A program made the translations under genes and the position numbers. DNA of 64,000 bases from Callorhinus ursinus. Lineage: Eukaryota; Chordata; Mammalia; Carnivora; Otariidae. Within the stretch, counting starts at the first letter, position 1. Each line of letters opens with the position of its first letter. Below the pieces are notes generated by a model, which was given only the letters and a program-made list of their open reading frames with translations, searched no databases and was not told the DNA's origin. Location of the stretch: NCBI RefSeq assembly GCF_003265705.1, contig NW_020312788.1:9194122-9258121 (forward strand). The letters are read 5' to 3'. Positions 47,512 through 64,000 of this stretch are shown piece by piece.

Positions 47512-50332
47512 ATAAATGTATATATGCATTTGCTGTAGAGCAGAAAGAATTGAAAATGAAATTAAAAATCGGTGTAACTTTAATCTCAGGAACAAAGAGT
47601 TTCCTAAATAAATGGTAATGCAAGTAAAACTGCTTCTCATGATCTGTAAGGCCTGAATCTCCTAGGTTTGGAACTTTATTTTTTGAAGCTATGGAGAGAA
47701 AGGGTTGATAATGATGTTACTAATAAAGTATAATACATACACTTGTATAGCCATCCAAAAAAAACCCTTCCTTCCTCATCATGTTGGCATACACACTTCA
47801 TATTGCAATCTCCTTAAGGAAGGGGTTAAATTAATTAACTAAGAAAAATTCACTTTTTAAAAATTCATTTTAGTCTTCATCATACTAAACTTAAGGGCAA
47901 GGAGAACATGCATTGGTATGAGAAAGTTCAAGGAAGCATAAGAGAAAAATTCAGAATGTCAATTAAAATGTACCAGGCTACAAAAAATAAGAAACCATCA
48001 AATAGGTAAAGGCTACTAGGCAATGGGTGGAAGGTATATATTAAGAAAATTAGTACCAGATCTTCTTTCTTCCACCCCATTCTTCCCTAACACATATAGA
48101 GCAAGTTTTCTTAGGATAAGCGTATGAGGACACACCCTGGGCAAAGAAATCCTATAGAAACATATAAATGCATAAATAAATAAGCCAGCAAACACAGAGA
48201 CCCATGAAAGGCTGGAAGAAGGAAGGGAAAGTGAAGGAGTTGCAGAATCAGTGATTCTGAATCACCCCAAGGGCTAATTATGACTCTAAATAGCTAAGAG
48301 AATGAAGATTAGTCTGTAATAAGGCCCTTACACTCAGTCAAGAGCACACTGACAAATGTAATAAGAAAGATTTTAATGTCTGTGCAAATGAGGAAGCTGA
48401 ACTGAAAAGGATCAAAGAAAGCATTGAAAGATGGGTCCTAAGTACAAAAGAGAGCAGGGGTAAATGGAGTTAGTGCCTCACAGAGCTAAAAATGTTAGGG
48501 GTAAAGAACACAGAAACACCAGTAAAAGATAAAAATATTAATTTGTCCTTTCACAAATACAAAAAAAAAGATAATAGAAAAGTGAATATTGAGAGATGAA
48601 GTGATTATAAAAGTATACGGGGGGGAGCACAAAATCTTGAAAAACAATGATAAGAAGATACACTGTATCTGATGTTTGTCCTGAAAATTGTACAATTGCT
48701 TGGGGGAAAGCATAAAAATTCTGACCTGAAATAAACAAACTGATGAATCAGGCATAGATTTTATAAAGATTCAGGTTCAGTGTGGTAGCGTGAGGAAAAA
48801 AAGAGGAGGTTAAAAAAAAGTTGTTGGCAAGAGAGTCAACAAGGGCAAAATGAGTGTCAGAAAGACAGCAGAGTTGGAGGAGGAAAGAACAAATTTGTTG
48901 AGGAGGAAGTCAGTATGTTTCTTTGACTTTCTCCACAGGAACAAAGCAGAATGTGAGCATAAATTAAGAGAGTGAATCCCAAAGGTGAGTGAGCTCTAAG
49001 GATTATTTAGAATGCAGTCAATTTAAATATATATATATAGCAAATTAAGACAGAGGTAGAAAAAAAGATTTTATTTAAACAAAATATATAGCATTCAACG
49101 GTAAGTAAACTGGAAGGAGTATGTCGCCATCATAGCCTTTCAAAGGAAAGTGCTGAGTAGTAAACATTGCTATTGTTTGGTAAAATTATAAATCTTTAAT
49201 TAAAAAACACATCAGGTTATAAAAGTGCTAACCACCTTTGAAACATTTTTAATTGGCAATAATGGTTTGGCCTTTAGTAAATCTCCACTTGAGCAAGCCA
49301 TTCAAAATAGAAATCACTATGATAACTGAAAAGTTCTCATAAAATGTCATTGTTGATTGCAGATGGCCTGAATTGAATCTACATAACATGTATGCATATT
49401 TTATTAACTGAAGTTCAAGGAGGTTAAAGTTTAAAAATAGAAATGTGATAGCTTAACATTGTAAATGCAAAGATGAAACTATCAAGAAAGTTATAATTCC
49501 ACAAAGTAGTCTATAATTTCACTATATTACAAAAGGGGAGAGATGACTTTGCTATTTCATGTTTTAGATACAATCAAAGAAACTATCTCCTAAGTCAGAG
49601 GGAGAAAATCACCTCTGGGACTAAACAGAATAACCTTCTGTTAATAGACGAGAGCAAATGTTTGAATGCTCATGGGTATGCATATCACTATTCAAAGAGG
49701 ACGTTTCAAACACACACACAATTTAAGCACACGTATCTGAAATGGTCGTGCCTTCCATCAACTTTCACAGGCAGCCTTACTTGTGCCCACAAATGGCAGC
49801 CCAGCAGGCAGTGACATCAGACCCAGAAATGATGTGGCCTGTATAGTATGCAGGGAAGTGCAATGCTCTACTTGTTTGCAATGGTTTTATTTTTCGACTA
49901 GTTTTTATCACACTTGGCATGAACAAGGGAACATGTGCTTTGCTAAATTTGAACTTTTAAGATGAAACTGAATTAACTGAGAACCAAAAAATTGCTTCTG
50001 AATTATCCTAAGATTGAAAAATGCCTTCCCTTTCATACTAGGAATGACAAAATAAAAGACAAATACATCTTGGAAGTTGAAATGTGAGCTAGGAAGATCC
50101 TGTGGTTTGAGAACAACATTGTTGACTTTTTCTTTTTTAGGAACCTGAAATAAGATTGTCATGAAAAGGCTTTTTCCCATACAGTACACTTGCTAACGTG
50201 AAGATATGTACTAAACTGAAACCTAAATAAATCTAATATAAGCACTAAACCTAATATAAGCAAGATTTGTTTTGTTATATTTTTCAACCAGGAAGTTTAA
50301 TTAATTTGCCATTCCTTAAAACTTAGTATGAT

Positions 50333-50353
50333 CATATATATATATATATATAT
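50333..50353. repeat. (AT)n microsatellite
   Basis: About ten AT units. Confidence 0.9.
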
Positions 50354-51440
50354 GATAAAACATATGTACTACCGATATATACGAAATCAATACACTCTTA
50401 CATTCTTTTTTTTTCTTGCTAGTATTGAAACAAAATAACCGTATGGGCTAAAATGACCAGAGGCATATCCAGAGAGATGCTCTCCCCTCCTAAATTTCCT
50501 CTTCCTCCTCATAAAAGATATGCCAAGATACCCAAGTATAAAATGCTTTGTATATAAAATGAGTGCCATCATGCAGATATTTTTAAAGAGTTGAAATCCA
50601 AAATAATTTTAATATAAAATTCAAGTTATAAATCACAGGATATGTTTTAAGGAATCTAGTGATAATAGGTCAAACAACCTGAAAGAATCAGCTTGTGGTA
50701 CAAGCTTCGTTGCATTAATAATGTCACAGTTAGTATGTTTATTAAATTAAATATTACCAGCAAGGGTCTTCTAAATGCCACGTTCCTAACACTAGATCAC
50801 ATATTTATTTCAGAGTTAGCATAGTAAGAGGGGGAGCTATCACTAGAAGGTCTATTAATCCATGTTTTTTTTTCATTGCTTTAATGGAACTATTCAAATC
50901 AAATTTTTCACGCCATGCCTTGAACACCGCTGCAAACCATACTGTGGGTGTAAAATACATGCAAGGCAGATATAATCAGCTCAGATGAGACCAGTGACTT
51001 GTACACCATCAAGTTTACTTTATTGTGAAAGCAGTGGGGTTTTCTTTCAAGTGAATATATTTTTAAATATGTTGCAACCTAACTTACAAGCTGAAGACAG
51101 GAATCAGGAAGGCCCATAAATCTCAAGGCAACTGAATTAAACCAAGTATAATGCCATGCCTGAAATCTTGCCTAGTTTGCCTTATCTTGTTCTGGCAAAA
51201 GAAAATCTGATGGTCCAAATGTAAATCTTGCACTCAGACTGTAACTTCAATAAATCATATAGACTCAACTTGCTTGAAAAGTCTCAGCTGACCTTCTAAA
51301 AACCTGATTTTACTGGTATTACACTAAAAATTTATTCTTTCCAATATTAAAATTAGCCAAGTAACTGCCCACATACCAGAGTAAATTAAATATTTTTTAA
51401 ATCGAGTGCTTATCACTGGTCTTTAAAGGTGCTGACCTCT

Positions 51441-51563
51441 GTGGCCACTGGCTTGCTCAGTGCGTGGACCATGTGACTCAGTCTCTGGGTTGTAAGTTCG
51501 AGCCCCATGATGGTTATAGAGACTACTTAAAAATAAAATCTTAAAAAAATAAATAAATAAAAG
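51441..51563 (+). mobile_element. Short tRNA-like carnivore SINE, diverged
   Basis: GCCACTGGCTTGCTCAGTGC, GTAAGTTCGAGCCCCATGAT, TATAGAGACTACTTAAAAAT and (AAAT)n. Flanked by GGTGCTGACCTCT and AAGCTGACTTCT. Confidence 0.88.
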
Positions 51564-52139
51564 AAGCTGACTTCTTTCTAAGTTTGTCTAAATAATAGTT
51601 GCTTTTCCTTTGGGGAACCTAGATTGGTTTGTTTTCACACAGGTTCATAAGTTCTACTTTTTTCCTATCCCCACGGGGTAAAAAGCCTACATGATAAAAT
51701 AACTAATATACACACAAAAAAGGTGCTGCACCTGAGGTCAGGTCATTTTATAAAATCACTTACGAACACAAACACGTTGCCCAAATATTGCTACAGAGTT
51801 TTTTTAAGTTCTGCAGGAATATAAATGGTCTCTATGCAACAAGGCTTTTGTTCCTAGCCTGCACCCTCAAGAGAAAGTAGAACATCCTTGAAAGCTTCAA
51901 TGCTATAAAGATAAATACTTAACGTCACCAAAATGATGGGTCAAAGAGTTTTACCAGTAGGATTTATAAGAAAATATAACTGCAGGAGGAAAGAGGACTC
52001 AGAAAGTTCTCTAAATACCCTAAATTACTACATTTTAAGAGCTCGGGTGATGTCAGCCAACCCTAAAGAGACAGAAACAACCTGGCTTTGGAAGCAAACT
52101 CATCAATAAGCTTCTGCTAGGCCTAAAAAGGCCGTCATG

Positions 52140-53700
52140 TCCTAAATCCTAGCGGGTCGCCTGGTGCGTGGCTCTCGAGGAGCTACAGGCTGGAAAGGGC
52201 GCCCTCGGTCACAGCCAAGGTCGCGGCCCGGCAGCATCGGACTCCGAGGACGCGGAAGGAGTCTCCTGGACCCCGGGCCTGCACTTGGGCCCGGGTTGCC
52301 AGTCTAGACCAGCGCCCCGAATCCCTGTCTGGACTGGGCCAGGACAGCCCGAGCACAGCCGCCGGCCCACCGGCCAAGCAGGGGAGCTTCGGCCCAGGCT
52401 CCACGTCGGGGAGCGGGCCTCCCGCGCGGCCTCACTCGCGGCCGAGCTCCTGCAGGCGCCCGCCCCCGCCCCGCCCGCCTGGGGTGGAGGGCGCCCAGAC
52501 CGACGGCCCTAGGCCCAGGCCAAGAGCAGCCTCGCTCGCCGGGGCCGCACGGACCGCCGCCCGCCGCCGCAGCGCGCTCTGGCTCCGCCTCCCGTCTACA
52601 CTGACCCACGGCGTCTGCCTCGAAGGTTAGGAACCGAGGGCACGGCACCTCTGGCTGGAGCGACGCCGGCCGGCGGCGGCACTTAACCCCGAGCGGGTGG
52701 TTGCAAGTGAGTTAAGATGGCGCGGAATGCGAGTGGCGGGAAGGCGGGAGCCAGGATGCAGTGCTCGCCGCACGCTCGCCTTTTTTCTTCCCGTCTCTTT
52801 TAGAAAAGACACTGCTGAAAACACACTTTTGGAAAACTGAGGATATCTGCAGGTTGCGGGGAGGATTCCGTCCTCGCCTGACCCCTGCCCTCACGGAGAA
52901 CAAGCGGCAAATCGAAATCTAACCCGGGACGCGAACTTTGGTTCCCACGGGCCCTCCCAAATCCAAACTCTGATTTCCTTGGAACAGCAGCAGCTCCTCA
53001 GACACAGCGACAGTGTCACTTCACTAGACACCAAGACATTGAAAGCGAGCAGAAATGATCATGCTTGAAAGGGACAGGAAAGCACACTGCCTCCGAGAGG
53101 AGCGCGGAGCTGCAAATTTACCTCACGCTGACTCAGTCCACACAGCAGATGGTGGAGATGGTGGCAGAGCTGCAAGGGAAACGACCTCCCCAATTTTTAA
53201 AAGTACTTCCTAATAGTGGCGTCTTTCGGTACAAGGCACTACGTTCCTGTGAAATCTATCCTCGGCTGCTGAGAGCGTCGTTTCCGCACATGACAGCAGC
53301 TCGTTTGCTCGCCGTGCCTGTGGCCCGAAAACGACGGGACGAGCGCGGCCCCCCGCCCCCCGCGCCCTCGGGCCTCAGCGCCCCCCGCGCCCTCTGCACC
53401 GCACGTGCGCCTCCTCCCCGGCCGCACCGGGCGGCCTGCTCGCAGGAGCGCAGACCCGGGGGGGGGGGGGATTACAAGAAAACACTGCTCAACTTCTCCG
53501 GCTACACAGGCACCGTGTTTTGTACTTTTCGTACCCTCGTTCGGGTCGTAGGTGTGGGAAGGGTGAAAGAAACACAAAGGAAAATCAGCCATCGCCTTTC
53601 TGTGTGGCAGACAAAACTCCGCGGAACGCCGTCTAGTGGCGAAATTGTCCAGGGACAACAAACCGGGTTTGTTCCCCGCCCCCCGCCGCCCCCCGATTTT
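52140..53700. promoter_or_regulatory. Orphan CpG-island-like region 1-2.5 kb beyond the TBR1 3' end
   Basis: Base composition switches abruptly from AT-rich to GC-rich, with dense CG dinucleotides at about 52150-52780, a second peak at 53240-53470, and a less dense tail to 53700. No recognisable protein is encoded; the long frames on both strands come from low stop frequency in GC-rich DNA. The + strand carries GTGAGT at 52707-52712 (a strong donor look) and AAGATGGCGC at 52714-52723, which fits a YY1-type promoter motif. It may be the promoter of a non-coding transcript or a Polycomb-type island of the TBR1 domain. Confidence 0.7.
53628..53639 (-). promoter_or_regulatory. CTCF-like core motif
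   Basis: GCCGTCTAGTGG on the + strand reads CCACTAGACGGC on the minus strand, one base off the CTCF core. Motif look only. Confidence 0.3.
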
Positions 53701-54709
53701 TCCTTTTAATTGGAACTTTGAAGCCTCTTTGCATCCCTCAAATTGCAAAGGGGTTTCGGGACAATCTCTACGTAGTGGTACATTTAGTCCCATAACCTGA
53801 AACTGACCCAGACTAAGCAAGAATGTTGAACCATTTTCCACCTCTTTCCTGATCTCCTTTCTCTGGAGACAAAAGTACAAAAAAATATCTTCTCCACGAG
53901 ATAAAGTCAGAGCTCTGCGGACTCCTCGACTAAGACGCAGCGACCCTACCCCACTCCCACCCCCCCAAGCTGGGATATCCACGTTTCTGCATTTGTTCTC
54001 AAGGGATGGGAATCTGGCCTGGGCAGGACTGGTACAGGAATTCCACTGTGGAAGAGATGGAATGGTACCCCCCAGATACCTCCCGAAGCAAGTTTTAAGC
54101 TCAGTGCTTAAATACCGACCATTCCGAGTTTGTTCCATGAGTCCTTACCCCACTCCAACCCCCCCCCCCCCCCCCCCCCAAACATCCCGCTGAAGAAATA
54201 CAGGCCATTCTGTGTTTGCAGTTACAGATTCGCCACACATCTCCAAGGCCTCGTATTTAAAGACCGGGATTTTCGACATCTGCCTAAAGCGGTGGTCAAC
54301 AGCCTATTCTGACACGCATTTCAATTACATCCTACTCTTGCCCAAAGCCTCCCGCCTGTGAAATTTAAAAAAATTCTTAAGTCCTTATTTAAGACCCTCC
54401 TTGTCCTGCTTGCATTATTTCCGACTTCAGAGAAAATCAGAGAGCTATGATGAGGAAGTGCCTACATTTTCCTGGGGGGAAAAAAGTGCAACAAAGTGAA
54501 ACTTGACTCATAGGGAACTAAGTTACTTGTAAATAAGAAGGAAAAAGTAATTACTGGTAGTGCTATAAAACAAATTTAAGTGGGAAATGGGACATGATTC
54601 CCATTACACAGACTGCCCCATATTCAAGTGGGGACGGGCTATTCTTCCTTAACCCTTAAAAGTAATCACCTATAATAAAATATTTTCAAACTGTAAACTG
54701 CTTTCAAAC
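53701..54709. other. Intergenic gap between CpG block and TBR1 3' end
   Basis: No gene recognised. Contains an uninterrupted run of 21 Cs at 54159-54179. Confidence 0.5.
54159..54179. repeat. Poly(C) run
   Basis: Twenty-one consecutive Cs. The length is likely uncertain in the assembly. Confidence 0.9.
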
Positions 54710-56383
54710 ACCATAGCGTTTTACCAGATTTATTTACTTGTTATACACAGACGATACAAACGAGCAAAAAACAAAACGTTTCTCAATGGAGTGTGTACTT
54801 GTATAAATTATTCAGTTCACAGACAAAACGAAACAAATATAAAAATCACAACATTAGATTTACAGAAGAGCCAAAATATACACACGTTTAGACCCTGAAT
54901 TCCTATTAGGAAAAATCCCCCCATGGACTGGAATCTAGATTGAATATTGTGTATGATGCATATTTCACATTAATTTTAAAATACAAAAAAAAAGTATAGG
55001 TTTGCTACACAACATTAGAAATCCTACTAATCTATTTCCAGGGGGATTAATGCTCCTTATCAAATATAACAAGACTTAGAGGGGGGAAAAAACCAGTCTT
55101 ACTTGCATTAATGCTAGTGTTTTCCCAAGGAAGTCAAATTTCAGCTGTTTCTAGGTGGCAGGGAAATCATTTTCAAAACTAAAATGCAGTAAAATATACA
55201 ACTCACACAATTTATCTTCACTAGACTACACTATAGTTACCAACAATTCAGTCATCTATATCATTAGTAGAATATTCATTACAAAGATTTACAGCATATA
55301 AAGGTGGAGGGGGGACTGAAAAGATATTCAGAAACAGTTTTTCAGCATATTTGGCACCTGCACAGACCAGTAATGGATTTGGCACTTTGGGGAAAAACAA
55401 ATAAGGCAAAATAATATTGCTGATGTAGAGCTATTCTATTGGGGGGGGGGTGTTGGGGTGGGACATACAACTCCAGTTAACTTTTCTTCGCAGGCATCAT
55501 GCCACTTAATGGACTTGCCTATGAACAGACACCTATCCTTTACAGGTGTTTGGTTGGATTCTCCTTAGCTATTTGTGTGCATTAGGGCACAGAGTAATTA
55601 TTTCATGCAACGGATTGAGGAGAAGTGAGAAACCCATCATTATCTATCAAGTATTTCACGTTTCCAGAGCCTCTTAGAATATTGTTAATTATCTCACAAG
55701 GCAATTTTTTAAAGTGGAGGGGGGTGGAGAAAATGGCAAAGAAAGGAAAAGAATGGAAAGGTTAAGCGTGAACTGGTTTTGTGCCTTGACGATGAAAATA
55801 AAAACTAGCCATTCGGTACAATAAATTAACACTATATACAGTCATTTCACAGGCTTTGTTCCACTAAAATTATTAACATCCCTACCATCCATCCATCCAT
55901 CCATCCACTCGGGAATAAGAAAGGACGCGCTGGGTGGGTCCAGGTTCTAGAGTCAACATCCTACGGTTTAATGGGGAGGCCGAGACTTGGAGGGTCGGAA
56001 TCGCTGCTGCCTGACAGGACTGCCCAGGTCTCCTAAAGGTGAAGAGTTTCATTACAAGAAAGAGAAGGAGAGGGTGAGAAAAAGACGAGAGGGAGGAGGC
56101 TTGTTAGGAGTATAACTTCACAGAAGGAGAGTAAGGAGGAAAACCAAAAGGTTTACAGCAAAGTTGAAGGTCGGTGTGCTAACTGCAGAAACTGCTGTGC
56201 AAAAAAAGGTTAAAATCGCACTCGGAGACCTGTGCTTATTCGTTGCAGACGGTATTCGAGGGCCAAATAACAGGAGGGGGTGCGCGAGGTGGGCCGTGGG
56301 GAGGAAGAGCTGGGGAGAGCTGCGAGGGGCTGGCTGGGGGGCCGGGCGGCGGCGGGGCGCGGGGCCGGGCGGGCAGGGCCGGC
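54710..56383 (-). other. TBR1: TBR1 3' UTR (inferred extent)
   Basis: Non-coding sequence follows the stop codon on the gene strand. It runs about 1.65 kb to the first convincing AATAAA at 54734-54729. It contains a CCAT/ATGG short tandem repeat at about 55883-55907 and a run of ten Gs on the + strand (ten Cs in the mRNA) at 55441-55450. I recognise no SINE, L1 or LTR in it, in contrast to the rest of the window. The exact cleavage site is inferred. Confidence 0.65.
54729..54734 (-). terminator. Likely TBR1 polyadenylation signal AATAAA
   Basis: The + strand TTTATT reads AATAAA on the minus strand. I saw no other AATAAA on this strand between the stop codon and here. Cleavage would be expected 10-30 bases further left. 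Confidence 0.55.

Positions 56384-64000
<7,617 letters not shown>

Larger units (their letters stand above)
46345..51440. other. Five-kilobase repeat-poor block
   Basis: No SINE, L1 or LTR recognised. Contains microsatellites (GT)n at 46803-46826, (CA)n at 47476-47511 and (AT)n at 50333-50353. No gene-like frame. Confidence 0.45.

Noticed and set aside
1..52000. CRISPR array, operon or prokaryotic-type defence system
   Set aside because: Repeats are dispersed SINE, L1, LTR and microsatellite sequences of a mammalian genome, and there are no regularly spaced repeats with unique spacers.
1..52000. SLC4A10 exons in the left flank
   Set aside because: That gene lies on this side of TBR1 in human, but I found no transporter-like coding exon. 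It is probably further away.
53065..53709. 214-codon open frame on the + strand in the CpG block
   Set aside because: Same reason. The composition follows the GC content, and there is no family resemblance or splice support.
53239..54138. 299-codon open frame on the minus strand over the CpG block
   Set aside because: It lies in GC-rich DNA with few stops, is Arg/Gly/Pro-rich without any domain, and overlaps an equally long frame on the other strand.

Overview
This is a 64 kb window of a mammalian, almost certainly carnivore, genome. The clearest marker is about 20 copies of a tRNA-derived CAN-SINE on both strands. Each starts near GGCGCCTGGGTGGCTCAG, runs through a CT-rich stretch and ends in AATAAA plus an A-tail. 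The subfamily looks more like arctoid carnivores (bear, seal, weasel groups) than dog or cat; that is inferred from remembered consensus and was not searched. A carnivore-type L1 supports the same placement.

The one protein-coding gene I can support is TBR1, the T-box brain transcription factor 1, on the minus strand from about 54.7 kb to beyond the right edge. Six coding exons join in frame to give the last 557 residues. Adding the roughly 125 residues missing off the right end gives about 682, the length I know for human TBR1. All introns have AG acceptors. Introns 1, 3, 4 and 5 have GT donors, but intron 2 has a GC donor. The 3' UTR runs down to a single AATAAA at 54729-54734.

Layout, left to right: 1-3.9 kb, AT-rich intergenic DNA. 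3.9-10.3 kb, a SINE, a broken L1 with a full 5' UTR, and another SINE. 10.3-11.8 kb, a DNA-transposon scrap, an LTR-like piece ending in AATAAA plus poly(A), and an L1 3' end. 11.9-17.0 kb, a badly decayed endogenous retrovirus with its own later insertions. 17-31.6 kb, a mosaic of old L1 pieces, hAT and Tigger DNA transposons, CAN-SINEs and an MLT1 LTR. 31.6-52.1 kb, sparser repeats (MIR, MER5, L2, SINEs) with long repeat-poor blocks that could hold cis-regulatory DNA. 52.1-53.7 kb, a CpG-island-like GC-rich block with no recognisable gene. 54.7-64.0 kb, TBR1.

Only TBR1 is expected to make a protein. It is a cortical-neuron transcription factor, and the long gene-poor flank on its 3' side is what I would expect beside a developmental regulator. 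Nothing here resembles a prokaryotic-style system, a CRISPR array or a new multi-gene locus. The points most worth checking are the GC-AG intron in TBR1, the orphan CpG island, paired SINE insertions at single target sites, and a 44 bp internal copy inside the L1 ORF2.
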